Of a DNA stretch of 39,093 nucleotides, positions 18,989-28,589 are shown one piece after another. Numbering within the stretch: position 1 is the stretch's first letter; each line of letters opens with the position of its first letter. Origin of the DNA: Arenimonas sp. (GTDB lineage: Bacteria > Pseudomonadota > Gammaproteobacteria > Xanthomonadales > Xanthomonadaceae); assembly GCF_022842045.1 (NCBI RefSeq), contig NZ_JALHQI010000025.1:1-39093 (forward strand), given 5' to 3'. Made by a program: the position numbers and the translations under genes. Under the pieces are notes generated by a model. The model was not told the DNA's origin and ran no database searches. It saw nothing but the letters and a program-made list of their open reading frames with translations.

Positions 18989-20069
18989 CGTTGGCGGCCT
19001 CGGCGGCGTCCGCTTCGGCGGCGTCGACGGGCTCGACCGGCCCGGCCGAGCGTGCCGCCTCGCGGGCCGCGACGATGCGCTCGGCGCTGGGCGGATGCGT
19101 GGCCAGGTAGCCCACCGGGCCCATGTCGCGGTCGCCGCCGTGCGAGTCCGACAGCCGCTTCATGATGTCGGCGAAGTCCGCGGGCGACTGGCCCTTGCTG
19201 GCCAGCAGCCCGAACGCGAAGTCGTCGGCCTGGCGTTCGAACTCGCGGGAGAAGCCGCTCTCGAGCAGGATCACCGGGATCGACACCGACAGCGAGCCGG
19301 TGCCCGACAGGTCGCCGAACAGGAAGCCCGCCACCACGACCACTGCCGAGCTCTGCAGCGCGCGGCGCATGCCGTGGCGCTGCTCGTGGTGGCCGGCCTC
19401 GTGCGCCAGCACCGCCAGCAGCTGGTCATCGGTTTCGGCCAGCGCCACCAGCTCGTCGGTCATCACCACCAGGCCATCGGGCAGCACGAAGGCATTGGCG
19501 CCGATCTTGGGCGCGCTGCGGAACTCGAGCCGCAGGTCGCGTGCGCGCGGCAAGCCCTCGGTTAGCGTCGCGAACCTGGCCTGCAGCGCCTCGCGCCGTG
19601 CCGCCGGCAGCCGCGTCGGCTGCAGGTGCACGCGTTCGAGCAGGGCCATGGCCTGGTTGCTGACCGAACGCTCGATGGCCGCCGGGATTGCCGGCGCCAG
19701 CCGGTCCGCCATCCAGGGCAGCCCGAACTGGAAGAAGCCGATCACCGCCAACACCGTTCCGACGCCGGCGCCGATCGCCGCGCTGCGGCGGCGCTCGAGC
19801 CAGTCGGCCCAGCCCTCGACCTTGTCGCGCCCGCCCAGCCAGGCCTCCAGCGCGGGCGTGTCCGCCAGCTCCAGGTGGCCCTCGCCCGGCAGCCGCAGCG
19901 TGCGGGGCATGCGGCCCAGGCGCGGGCTGAGCTGCAGCTCGGCGGCCGCGAACTCCAGCACCATGCCCTCGGACTCCAGCCGCACCGTGCCGGGCGCGGG
20001 CTCGGTGATGCGGGCCGCGCGCGCGCGGCTGCCGCGGCCGTCGTACCAGGTAGCGTCGAGCGCGTTCAA
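18969..20069 (-). CDS. M48 family metallopeptidase, membrane-anchored
   Basis: 366 residues. An N-terminal domain beginning [19 protein letters not shown] resembles the DUF7092-like beta domain found on M48 proteases. One membrane helix follows (about 97-115, [20 protein letters not shown]). The peptidase domain has the zinc site HEAGH (223-227) and the third ligand Glu278 in [10 protein letters not shown]. The C-terminus is an acidic Ala/Glu/Asp tail. The start is a TTG at 20069-20067 overlapping the upstream YjgN stop (TTGA); the next in-frame Met would delete 35 residues and the conserved WYDG. Probably a BepA/LoiP-like periplasmic or membrane quality-control protease; its substrate is unknown. 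The close coupling suggests that it acts with the YjgN protein. Confidence 0.85.
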   Translation of the reverse strand: MNALDATWYDGRGSRARAARITEPAPGTVRLESEGMVLEFAAAELQLSPRLGRMPRTLRLPGEGHLELADTPALEAWLGGRDKVEGWADWLERRRSAAIGAGVGTVLAVIGFFQFGLPWMADRLAPAIPAAIERSVSNQAMALLERVHLQPTRLPAARREALQARFATLTEGLPRARDLRLEFRSAPKIGANAFVLPDGLVVMTDELVALAETDDQLLAVLAHEAGHHEQRHGMRRALQSSAVVVVAGFLFGDLSGTGSLSVSIPVILLESGFSREFERQADDFAFGLLASKGQSPADFADIMKRLSDSHGGDRDMGPVGYLATHPPSAERIVAAREAARSAGPVEPVDAAEADAAEAANENADAE

Positions 20070-21223
20070 ATGCCGATGTCCACGTCCATGTCGAGCGCGT
20101 CCATCAGCTCGGCGCCCGCCGCGCCCTCGGCCCGCTCGGCCTCGGCGACGAAATGGTCGAGCTCGCCGTCGGCCAGCAGCGCGAAGTGCCGGGCGCGGTA
20201 GCGCGCGATGCGGATCATCGCCCAGGGCACCAGCAGGCCGACGCTGAGCACGATCGCCACGCCGTTGCTGAAGTAGATCCAGATCATGTCGCGCGCGCGC
20301 AGCGTGCACTCGAAGCGGTGGCCACCGAGGCTGGCGTAGCGCCACATCAGGTTCATGTGCTTGGTGCGCACGTAGATCGGCAGCGCCAGCAGGGCGAGGT
20401 AGACCACGATCAGCGGCGCGAAGATGCCGACGAGGACGCCGGTCGAGGGTTCGCCGCCCGGCTCGCCGCCGCCCGAGACCGCGGCGCCCAGGAAAGCCGC
20501 GCCCATGATCCCCAGCACCATCACCACGTAGGCCGCGAAGCCAAGGCCGATGCTGATCAGGAACGGGATGTAGTAGGTGCCCAGGTCGCCCGCGAAGCGG
20601 AAGCGCTTGCCGCCGAAGCGGTGGCCGGTGACGGTGTAGTCGTGCTGGTGCATGCGCACCCACGGCAGCACCATGTAGGCGGTGATGATCTGCAGCGCCG
20701 GCCGGAACATGAAGTTCACGTAGGCCTCGTACACGCCCTCGACGAAGCGGAAGCGCAGCCCGCGCCAGGCCGAGTAGCGCGCGCGGAAGCGCAACGTGCG
20801 GTGGATCAGCCACGGGAACATCACCAGCACGAACAGGATCAGCGGGATGTAGACCACCCACACCTGGAAATGCGCCGACAGGCCCAGGCCGATCGCCACC
20901 GCGTACGCAATCAGCCGTCCCTTGAGGATGGCGATCGGATCGGCAAGATACTCGAACGGCGCGCCGGCCAGCCGCGTGTTGCCATAGAAGTAGCGCTCGG
21001 TGCGCACCTTGGCCCAGGCCGAGTAGATGCCCAGCGTCAGCACCGACAGCACCAGGTTCACGAACCAGATGCCGAAGAACTCGCCCGCGCTGCCGGTGAA
21101 CTGCAGCGGATGGCGGACGGGACCCGGGATCGGCGGCGGCATCGCCGGCGACGGCGGCAGCACGGGCGGCGTCAAGTCGTTGGTGACGACCGGCAGGTCG
21201 TCGCCAAGGTCATTGTGTTGCAT
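20066..21223 (-). CDS. YjgN family (DUF898) multipass membrane protein
   Basis: 385 residues. A proline-rich cytoplasmic N-terminus (about 1-38) is followed by the repeated YjgN unit: PLQFTGSAGEFFGIWFVNL, LTLGIYSAWAKVRTERYFYG and the second HDYTVTGHRFGGKRFRFAGD with FLISIGLGFAAYV, then a third membrane block ending MIRIARYRARHFALLADGE. About eight membrane segments are predicted. The function of the family is unknown. It lies upstream of, and is translationally coupled to, an M48 protease, a recurring pairing that hints at an envelope job. There is no clear Shine-Dalgarno at the ATG (21223). Confidence 0.88.
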   Translation of the reverse strand: MQHNDLGDDLPVVTNDLTPPVLPPSPAMPPPIPGPVRHPLQFTGSAGEFFGIWFVNLVLSVLTLGIYSAWAKVRTERYFYGNTRLAGAPFEYLADPIAILKGRLIAYAVAIGLGLSAHFQVWVVYIPLILFVLVMFPWLIHRTLRFRARYSAWRGLRFRFVEGVYEAYVNFMFRPALQIITAYMVLPWVRMHQHDYTVTGHRFGGKRFRFAGDLGTYYIPFLISIGLGFAAYVVMVLGIMGAAFLGAAVSGGGEPGGEPSTGVLVGIFAPLIVVYLALLALPIYVRTKHMNLMWRYASLGGHRFECTLRARDMIWIYFSNGVAIVLSVGLLVPWAMIRIARYRARHFALLADGELDHFVAEAERAEGAAGAELMDALDMDVDIGI

Positions 21224-21313
21224 GGAGTCCCCTGGAATGCCGGCTCCCCGCCGGACCCCGGGAATTTACCGGCCCCGGCCCCGAGGGGCCAGAGCAATTT
21301 TCTCACCTTCGGC

Positions 21314-21948
<635 letters not shown>

Positions 21949-21949
<1 letters not shown>

Positions 21950-22689
21950 TACTTCGCTCCTCGCACGGTGCGCTGCTCGATGCGTTTCTCGGGGGTGGGG
22001 TTGACCACGATGCGGTCGACATAGATGCCCGGCAGGTGCACGTGGTCGGGATCGAGGCTGCCGACCTCGACCAGCTCTTCCACTTCCGCCACGCAGACCT
22101 TGCCGGCCATCGCGCAGGCCGGGTTGAAGTTGCGCGCGGTCTTGCGGAACACCAGGTTGCCGGCGGCATCGGCCTTCCAGGCCTTCACCAGCGACACATC
22201 GGCCTTTAGCGCCGTCTCGAGCACGTACCAGTGGCCGTCGTCGAACTGCCGGGTCTCCTTGCCTTCGGCGACGATGGTGCCGTAGCCGGTGCGGGTGAAG
22301 AAGGCCGGGATGCCGGCACCGCCGGCGCGCAGGCGCTCGGCTAGCGTGCCCTGCGGGTTGAACTCGAGCTGCAGCTCGCCGGCCAGGAACTGCCGTTCGA
22401 ACTCCTTGTTCTCGCCCACGTAGGACGAAATCATCTTCTTGATCTGGCGCGTGGCCAGCAGCTGGCCCAGGCCGAAGCCGTCCACGCCGGCGTTGTTGGA
22501 GATCGCGGTGAGGCCCGTGGCGCCGGAATCGCGCAGCGCGGCGATCAGCGCCTCGGGGATGCCACACAGGCCGAAGCCGCCGACCGCGAGGGTCTGGCCG
22601 TCGGCCACGAGGCCACGCAGCGCCTCGGCGGCGGAAGGATAGACCTTGCCGGCGCGGGACGCGGGCGAAGGGGAAGCGGGGGAAGGCAT
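21949..22689 (-). CDS. scoA: 3-oxoacid CoA-transferase subunit A (ScoA)
   Basis: 246 residues, alpha subunit of the same enzyme. Motifs: [17 protein letters not shown] (about 33-49), [51 protein letters not shown] and the terminal [14 protein letters not shown]. The ATG at 22689 has GGAG at 22698-22701 (8-base spacing). It forms an operon with scoB and diverges from the HAD-UbiA gene over 157 bases. Together with ETF and ETF-QO nearby, it points to fatty acid or ketone-body and branched-chain catabolism. Confidence 0.93.
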
Positions 22690-22846
22690 CGGCCGGGCTC
22701 CATCGCGATTTCGAGGCCGCAAGTCTAGCCGCGACGCGCCGGCCAAGACACTGTCCCTTCGGCCGGGGGCAACGCGTCGGGCAAGCCCCGGGGGCGATTC
22801 CGCTATCATCCAAGGCCGCCCCGAGACCTCACCGGCCCCCGCTGTG

Positions 22847-24277
22847 ATGGCAGCCCCCCAAGACGCCTCGACCCGCCCGCTCTGCATCGACCTCGACGGC
22901 ACCCTGCTGCGCTCCGACCTGCTGCTCGAATCCACCCTGGCGCTGCTGGCCCGCCGCCCCTGGCTGCTGCTGGCCCTGCCGTTCTGGCTGCTGGGCGGCA
23001 AGGCGCGGCTCAAGCGCGCGATCGCCGCGCGCGTGGCCATCGACCCCGCGCAACTGCCTTACGACGAGCGCGTGCTGGCCCTGCTGCGCGAAGAGCCCCG
23101 GCGCCACCGCGTGCTGTGCACCGCCTCCGACGACACCCTGGCCCGGCCGGTGGCCGCGCACCTGGGTTGCTTCGACGAGGTCATCGCCAGCGACGGCCAA
23201 CGCAACCTGTCGGGCCGCGGCAAGGCCGAGGCCCTGGTCGCGCGCTTCGGCGAGCGCGGCTTCGACTACGCCGGCAATGCCCGGGTCGATCTTGCCGTGT
23301 GGGACCGCGCCCACGGCGCCCTGGTGGTGAACGCCGGCCACGGCCTGGCCCGCGCCGCCGGCCAGCGCTGCGAACTGCTGGGCCACCTGCCCGCCACCGG
23401 CGGCGGCCCGAAGGCCTGGCTGCGCGCGCTGCGCCTGCACCAGTGGCTGAAGAACCTGCTGGTGTTCATCCCGCTGCTGGCCTCGCACCGGTTCCTGGAA
23501 ACCGAGGCCGTGCTGCTGTCGGTCGCCGGCTTCCTGGCCTTCGGGCTGTGCGCGTCCGGCGTGTACCTGCTCAACGACCTGCTCGACCTGCCCAGCGACC
23601 GCCAGCATCCGCGCAAGCGGCTGCGGCCCTTCGCCGCCGGCACGCTGCCGCTGCTGCCAGGCATGGTGCTGGCGCCGCTGCTGGCCGTGGCCGGCCTGGC
23701 GCTGGCCTGGTGGGCCGAGCCGCGCTTCGCGGCGGTGCTGGCCGCCTACTACCTGCTGACGCTGGGCTATTCGCTGCGCTTCAAGCGCGTGGCCATGCTC
23801 GACGTGATGCTGCTGGCGATGCTGTACACGCTGCGAATCATCGGCGGCACTGCGGTCATCGGCGCGGCGCTGTCGTTCTGGCTGCTGGCCTTCTCGATGT
23901 TCATTTTCCTGAGCCTGGCCCTGCTCAAGCGCTACGTCGAACTGTCGGCAATGCTGGCCGAGGGCAAGATGTCCGCCGCCGGCCGTGGCTACGGCGTGGA
24001 CGACCTGCCGCTGCTGCAGTCGCTGGGCGGCTCGGCCGGCTATCTGGCGGTGCTGGTGCTGGCGCTGTACATCAACAGCCCGGACAGCGTCGCGCTGTAC
24101 GCGCGGCCGCAGGTGCTTTGGCTACTGTGCCCGCTGGTGCTGTACTGGGTCAGCCGCACCTGGGTGGTGGCGCACCGCGGCGGCATGGACGATGACCCGG
24201 TGGTGTTCGCCGTGACCGACCGCGTCAGCCAGGTCGTGGGTCTCCTCTGCGCGGTGATCGCGCTGTCGGCGATCTGA
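22847..24277 (+). CDS. HAD phosphatase-UbiA phosphoribosyl-polyprenyl-phosphate synthase fusion
   Basis: 476 residues. The N-terminal HAD-like phosphatase (1 to about 180) has DLDGTL (15-20), CTASDD (91-96), Lys126 and GNARVD (143-148) where HAD enzymes usually show GD. The UbiA part (about 190-476) has around nine membrane helices, the Mg/pyrophosphate motif NDLLDLPSDRQHPRKRLRP (243-261), YSLRFKRVAMLD and a C-terminal DDPVVFAVTD. The HPxKRxRPxAAG block is typical of DPPR synthase (Rv3806c), which transfers 5-phosphoribose from PRPP to polyprenyl phosphate, rather than quinone UbiA. The fused HAD domain is a good candidate to remove the 5-phosphate. The ATG at 22847 is chosen; a possible -10 (TATCAT) lies at 22804-22809. 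DprE1-like and DprE2-like genes follow at once. Confidence 0.88.
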   Translation: MAAPQDASTRPLCIDLDGTLLRSDLLLESTLALLARRPWLLLALPFWLLGGKARLKRAIAARVAIDPAQLPYDERVLALLREEPRRHRVLCTASDDTLARPVAAHLGCFDEVIASDGQRNLSGRGKAEALVARFGERGFDYAGNARVDLAVWDRAHGALVVNAGHGLARAAGQRCELLGHLPATGGGPKAWLRALRLHQWLKNLLVFIPLLASHRFLETEAVLLSVAGFLAFGLCASGVYLLNDLLDLPSDRQHPRKRLRPFAAGTLPLLPGMVLAPLLAVAGLALAWWAEPRFAAVLAAYYLLTLGYSLRFKRVAMLDVMLLAMLYTLRIIGGTAVIGAALSFWLLAFSMFIFLSLALLKRYVELSAMLAEGKMSAAGRGYGVDDLPLLQSLGGSAGYLAVLVLALYINSPDSVALYARPQVLWLLCPLVLYWVSRTWVVAHRGGMDDDPVVFAVTDRVSQVVGLLCAVIALSAI

Positions 24278-24284
24278 GCCGGGC

Positions 24285-25598
24285 ATGGCGCGCACGGGCG
24301 AAAGCTGGGGCCGCTGGCCCCGACCGACAGACCAGGCGCTGCATCCGCTGCGCCGGCGTGACGCCGCGCTGCCGGTGGGCGAGCGCACGCTGCTGGCGCA
24401 TGGCCAGGGCCGCAGCTACGGCGACAGCTGCCTCAACGACGGCGGCCGCCTGCTGCTGACGCGCGGGCTCGACCACTTCCTGCATTTCGACGCCGACGCC
24501 GGCGTAATCACCTGCGAGGCCGGCGTCACGCTCGGCGAGGTGCTGGAAGTGGCGCTGCCCCGCGGCTGGTTCCTGCCGGTGACGCCCGGCACGCAGTTCG
24601 CCACCGTGGGCGGCGCGCTGGCCAACGACGTGCATGGCAAGAACCACCACCGCAACGGCAGCTTCGGCGACCACGTGCTGGCCTTCGAGCTGCTGCGCAG
24701 CGACGGCAGCCGGCGGCTGCTGCGGCCGGGCGACCCGCTGTTCGCGGCCACGGTCGGCGGGCTCGGCCTCACTGGCGTGGTGTCGTGGCTGCAGCTGAAG
24801 CTGCAGCGCGTGGCCGGCCCGTGGATGGCGGTGGAATCGGTGCGCTTCGAGAACCTGGCGGATTTCTTCGCGCTGTCGGCGGAATCGGCCGGCAGCCACG
24901 AATACACCGTGGCCTGGGTGGACTGCCTGGCGCGCGGCAAGGCGCTGGGCCGCGGCCACTTCCTGCGCGCCAACCACGCGCCGGCCGGCCGCAGCGGCCG
25001 CCTGCCCGGCCGCGGGCTGGCCATGCCGGTGACGCCGCCGTTCGCGCTGGTGAACCGGCTGACGCTGCGGCCGTTCAACACGCTCTATTTCCAGCGCCAG
25101 CAGGCGCGCTCACGCGCGGGCATCCAGCACTACGCGCCCTACTTCTATCCGCTGGACGGCCTCCGTGACTGGAACCGGATGTACGGGCCGCGCGGTTTCC
25201 TGCAGCACCAGTGCGTGCTGCCGCCGGCGGCCGCGCGCGATGCGGTCGCGGCGCTGCTGGGGGAGATCGCGCGCAGCGGGCAGGGGTCGTTCCTGGCCGT
25301 GCTGAAGGAGTTCGGCGACCGCGCCGCGCCCGGGCTGCTGTCGTTCGCGCGGCCGGGCACCACGCTGGCGCTGGATTTCCCGCGCGCGGGAACCTCCACC
25401 TTCGCCCTGCTCGACCGCCTCGACGCCATCGTCGCCGCGGCCGGCGGCGCGCTTTATCCGGCCAAGGACGCGCGCATGTCGCCGGCGATGTTCCGTGCCG
25501 GCCAGCCGCGCCTGGAGGCGTTCATCCCCCACATCGACCCCGCCTTCTCGTCGTCGTTCTGGCGACGTGTCATGGAGCAAGCATGCAACGCATCCTGA
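24285..25598 (+). CDS. DprE1-like FAD-linked decaprenylphosphoryl-ribose 2'-oxidase
   Basis: 437 residues (mycobacterial DprE1: 461), VAO/PCMH-type flavoenzyme. FAD domain: GQGRSYGDSCLNDGG (40-54), TPGTQFATVGGALANDVHGK and the hallmark HGKNHHRNGSFGDHV (117-131), almost the same as DprE1. Substrate domain: MYGPRGFLQHQ (299-309), PGTTLALDFP and YPAKDAR with the catalytic Lys394 (Lys418 in M. tuberculosis). DprE1 oxidises the 2'-OH of lipid-linked ribose to a keto intermediate. The position of Cys387, the residue trapped by benzothiazinones, is Ala362 here. The start is 7 bases after the UbiA gene; the end overlaps the DprE2-like gene by 16 bases. Confidence 0.9.
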   Translation: MARTGESWGRWPRPTDQALHPLRRRDAALPVGERTLLAHGQGRSYGDSCLNDGGRLLLTRGLDHFLHFDADAGVITCEAGVTLGEVLEVALPRGWFLPVTPGTQFATVGGALANDVHGKNHHRNGSFGDHVLAFELLRSDGSRRLLRPGDPLFAATVGGLGLTGVVSWLQLKLQRVAGPWMAVESVRFENLADFFALSAESAGSHEYTVAWVDCLARGKALGRGHFLRANHAPAGRSGRLPGRGLAMPVTPPFALVNRLTLRPFNTLYFQRQQARSRAGIQHYAPYFYPLDGLRDWNRMYGPRGFLQHQCVLPPAAARDAVAALLGEIARSGQGSFLAVLKEFGDRAAPGLLSFARPGTTLALDFPRAGTSTFALLDRLDAIVAAAGGALYPAKDARMSPAMFRAGQPRLEAFIPHIDPAFSSSFWRRVMEQACNAS

Positions 25599-26311
25599 TC
25601 ATCGGCGCCAGTTCCGCCATCGCCCAGGCCACGGCACGGGAGTACGCGCGCAGCGGCGCCCGCCTGTTCCTGGTCGCGCGCGACGCCGCCCGGCTCGAAA
25701 CCATCGCCGCCGACCTGCGCGTGCGCGGCGCCACCGCGGACGGTTACGTACTCGACGCCAACGACACCGCCGGCCACGCCGCGATGCTCGACGCCGCCTG
25801 GGCCGCGCTCGGCAGCGTGGACCTGGCCCTGGTGGCGCACGGCACCCTGCCCGACCAGGCCGCGTGCAGCGCCTCGGTCGGAACGTCGCTCGACGAATTC
25901 GCCACCAACGGCACCTCGGTGATCGCGCTGTGCATCGCCCTGGCCCAGCGCCTGCAGGCGCCCGCCACCCTGGCCGTGATCAGCTCGGTGGCCGGCGACC
26001 GCGGCCGCGCCAGCAATTACCTCTACGGCAGCGCCAAGTCGGCGGTCAGCGCCTTCACCAGCGGCCTGCGCCAGGCGCTCAACGGCAGCGGCGTCAACGT
26101 GCTGACCATCAAGCCCGGCTTCGTGGACACCCCCATGACGGCGGCGTTCAAGAAGGGCGCGCTGTGGGCCACGCCCGAGCAGGTGGCGCGCGGCATCGTG
26201 CGCGCCGTGGCCCGGCGCAAGTCGGTGGCCTACCTGCCGGGGTTCTGGTGGGGGATCATGCGGGTGATCACGCACATCCCGGAGTTCGTGTTCCGGAGGA
26301 TCAAGCTTTGA
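25583..26311 (+). CDS. DprE2-like short-chain dehydrogenase (keto-lipid-pentose reductase)
   Basis: 242 residues, classical SDR. NAD(P)-binding ILIIGASSAIAQATAREYA (4-22), DANDT, the catalytic Ser of VISSVAGDRGR and YLYGSAKSAV (Tyr-x-x-x-Lys), and PGFVDTPMT. The C-terminal end (FWWGIMRVITHIPEFVFRRIK) is hydrophobic and basic, as in DprE2. In the DprE1/DprE2 pair this enzyme reduces the 2'-keto lipid with NADH to give polyprenyl-phosphoryl-arabinose. The 16-base overlap with the DprE1-like gene supports a joint function. The ATG at 25583 has GGAG ten bases upstream in ATGGAGCAAGC. The DprE2 assignment rests on context as much as on sequence. Confidence 0.85.
   Translation: MQRILIIGASSAIAQATAREYARSGARLFLVARDAARLETIAADLRVRGATADGYVLDANDTAGHAAMLDAAWAALGSVDLALVAHGTLPDQAACSASVGTSLDEFATNGTSVIALCIALAQRLQAPATLAVISSVAGDRGRASNYLYGSAKSAVSAFTSGLRQALNGSGVNVLTIKPGFVDTPMTAAFKKGALWATPEQVARGIVRAVARRKSVAYLPGFWWGIMRVITHIPEFVFRRIKL
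26295..26300 (+). promoter_or_regulatory. Ribosome binding site supporting a TTG start
   Basis: GGAGGA lies 7 bases before TTG 26308-26310, which overlaps the upstream stop (TTGA). The alternative GTG at 26332 is 31 bases away, so the TTG is the better start. Confidence 0.65.
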
Positions 26312-27273
26312 GCCACGCATTCAACGGCACCGTGCCCAAGGACGTCCGCATCCTGCTGACCGGCGCCGCGGGCCTGGTCGGGCAGAACCTGCTGGTCGAG
26401 CTGCGTGCGCAGGGCTACACGAACCTCGTCGCCATCGACAAGCACGCGCACAACCTCGGCATCCTTCGCCAGCTCAACCCGGGCGTGGCTGTGGTCGAGG
26501 CCGACCTGGCCGAGCCGGGACCCTGGTCGGACGCCTTCGCCGGCGCCGACGTGGTGGTGCAGCTGCATGCGCAGATCACCGGCAAGCACCGCGAGCTGTT
26601 CGACCGCAACAACCTGGTGGCCACGCGCCACGTGCTCGACGCCTGCAAGACGCATGGGGTTCCCTACCTGGTGCACGTTAGTTCATCGGTGGTGAACTCG
26701 GTCGCCACCGACGATTACACCGAGACCAAGAAGCAGCAGGAGGCCATGGTGGTGGCGTCGGGCCTGCGCCACTGCGTACTGCGGCCCACCCTGATGTTCG
26801 GCTGGTTCGACCCCAAGCACCTGGGCTGGCTGTCCCGGTTCATGGCGCGCACCCCGGTGTTCCCGATCCCGGGCGACGGCCGCTTCATGCGCCAGCCGCT
26901 GTATGAGCGCGACTTCTGCCGCTGCATCGTGAAGTGCATCGAGCGGCAGCCCGACGGCGCGGTCTACGACATCGTCGGCGACACCCGCATCGACTACGTG
27001 GACATCATCCGCACCATCAAGCGAGCCAAGGGCCTGCGCACGCTGATCGTGCACATTCCGATTGGATTCTTCGCCTTCCTGCTGCGCACCTACGCGCTGT
27101 TCAGCCGCAAGCCGCCGTTCACCGCGGACCAGCTCAAGGCACTGTCGGCGGGCGATGACTTCAAGGGCGTCGAAACCGAGGCGGTGTTCGGCGTGAAGCA
27201 GCACGCCTTCGAGGCCGCGGTGCGGGAAAGCTACTGCGACCCGCGCTACAGCCACGTCATCCTCAAGCGTTGA
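26308..27273 (+). CDS. NAD-dependent epimerase/dehydratase-like protein (extended SDR)
   Basis: 321 residues. Rossmann motif ILLTGAAGLVGQNLL (about 14-28), VVEADLAEPG, VHVSSSVVNSVATDDYTETKKQ (the YTETK is the YxxxK catalytic pair), LRPTLMFGWFDPKHLG, and FMRQPLYERDFCRCI typical of the sugar-binding half. The last third has a hydrophobic stretch VHIPIGFFAFLLRTYALFSR, which may anchor it to the membrane, as in lipid-linked sugar or sterol 3-beta-HSD-like relatives. The substrate is unknown; its place after DprE1/DprE2 suggests a lipid-linked or nucleotide sugar in the same pathway. The TTG start is supported by GGAGGA. Confidence 0.78.
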   Translation: MSHAFNGTVPKDVRILLTGAAGLVGQNLLVELRAQGYTNLVAIDKHAHNLGILRQLNPGVAVVEADLAEPGPWSDAFAGADVVVQLHAQITGKHRELFDRNNLVATRHVLDACKTHGVPYLVHVSSSVVNSVATDDYTETKKQQEAMVVASGLRHCVLRPTLMFGWFDPKHLGWLSRFMARTPVFPIPGDGRFMRQPLYERDFCRCIVKCIERQPDGAVYDIVGDTRIDYVDIIRTIKRAKGLRTLIVHIPIGFFAFLLRTYALFSRKPPFTADQLKALSAGDDFKGVETEAVFGVKQHAFEAAVRESYCDPRYSHVILKR

Positions 27274-27281
27274 AGCCCGAC

Positions 27282-28589
27282 ATGACCACTGAACCCCGCA
27301 ACTTCGCCATCATCGGTTCCGGCCCCATGGGCCTGATGGCGGCCATCGAGCTGCTGCGCGCCGGCCACTCGGTCGACGTCTACGAACGCGACGACCGCAT
27401 CGGCGGCATGTCCGCCAGCTTCGACTTCGACGGCCTGCAGATCGAGCGCTACTACCATTTCGTCTGCAAGACCGATGACCCGCTTTTCTCCCTGCTCGAC
27501 GAACTTGGCCTGTCCGGCAAGCTGAAGTGGACCGACACGAAGATGGGTTACTTCGTCGACGGCAAGCTCTACAAGTGGGGAACGCCGTTTGCCCTGCTGG
27601 CCTTTCCCAAGCTCGGCTGGATCGACAAGGTCCGCTACGCCCTGCACGTGATGCACACCAAGGGCATCACCGACTGGACTGCGCTGGACAAACGCAACGC
27701 GCGCGAGTGGATCCAGTCGTGGATCGGCAAGCGCGCCTGGGACGTGATGTGGCAGCGCGCCTTCCACCTGAAGTTCTTCGAGTACACCGACCAGCTTTCG
27801 GCCTCGTGGATCGGCACCCGCATCAAGCGCGTGGCACTGTCGCGTCGAAACCTCTTCAACGAGAGCCTTGGCTACCTCGAGGGCGGGTCGGCGACGGTGC
27901 TCGATGGCATGGTCGCCGAGATCGGACGCCTGGGCGGCCGGATCCACCTCTCGGCGCCGGTGCAGGAAGTGGCGTCCGAGGCCGGCCGGGTCACCGGCGT
28001 TCGCATCCACGCTACCTTGCGCCCGGCTGACGCCGTGCTCTCGACCGCACCGATCCAGTACGTCCCCGGCTTCGTGCCCGGCCTGCCGGCCGAGTTCGCC
28101 GAGCGCATCCGCCGCATCGAGAACATCCCGGTAGCCTGCGTCATCCTCAAGCTCAGGCATGCGGTCAGCGAGAACTTCTGGATGAACATCAGCGACGCCG
28201 GCATCGAGATCCCGGGCGTCATCGAGCACTCCAACCTCAATCCCGGCACGCGCGAAGGCGAGCACATCCTGTATGCCCCCTTCTACATGCCAAAGACCCA
28301 CCCGAAGTGGGCGCTGCCGAACGAGACCCTGATCGACGAGGTGATCGGCTACCTCGGCCGCATCAACCCGGACTTCCGCCCGGACTGGGTGCTGGCCCGC
28401 CACTGCCACCGTTACGAGTTCGCGCAGACCATCTGCCCGCCGGGCTTCCAGGCCATGCTGCCGCCGATGCGGACGCCGCTGGCAGGCTTCTTCATGGCCG
28501 ACACCGCGTATTACTACCCCGAGGACCGGTCGATCTGCGAGAGCGTGAAGGTGGGCAGCGCGCTCGCGCGCGAGGCGCTCGCAGGATGA
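27282..28589 (+). CDS. NAD(P)/FAD-dependent oxidoreductase (amine-oxidase/desaturase-like)
   Basis: 435 residues from the ATG at 27282; a TTG at 27270 overlapping the previous stop would add four. FAD site FAIIGSGPMGLMAAIELLRAG (begins about residue 7), then VYERDDRIGGMSASF, the pattern of protoporphyrinogen-oxidase/desaturase-like flavoproteins. Further marks are IERYYHFVCKTDDPLFSLL and a C-terminal FAD segment FFMADTAYYYPEDRSICESV. Similar proteins recur in glycan clusters without known activity. It is not a UDP-galactopyranose mutase by motif. It overlaps the GtrA gene by 4 bases. It may oxidise a lipid-linked sugar or the lipid itself; this is a guess from context. Confidence 0.75.
   Translation: MTTEPRNFAIIGSGPMGLMAAIELLRAGHSVDVYERDDRIGGMSASFDFDGLQIERYYHFVCKTDDPLFSLLDELGLSGKLKWTDTKMGYFVDGKLYKWGTPFALLAFPKLGWIDKVRYALHVMHTKGITDWTALDKRNAREWIQSWIGKRAWDVMWQRAFHLKFFEYTDQLSASWIGTRIKRVALSRRNLFNESLGYLEGGSATVLDGMVAEIGRLGGRIHLSAPVQEVASEAGRVTGVRIHATLRPADAVLSTAPIQYVPGFVPGLPAEFAERIRRIENIPVACVILKLRHAVSENFWMNISDAGIEIPGVIEHSNLNPGTREGEHILYAPFYMPKTHPKWALPNETLIDEVIGYLGRINPDFRPDWVLARHCHRYEFAQTICPPGFQAMLPPMRTPLAGFFMADTAYYYPEDRSICESVKVGSALAREALAG

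Noticed and set aside
22847-24277. HAD-UbiA protein as a ubiquinone or menaquinone prenyltransferase
   Set aside because: The HPRKRLRP block, the C-terminal DDPVVFAVTD and the DprE1/DprE2 neighbours point to the phosphoribosyl-lipid type.
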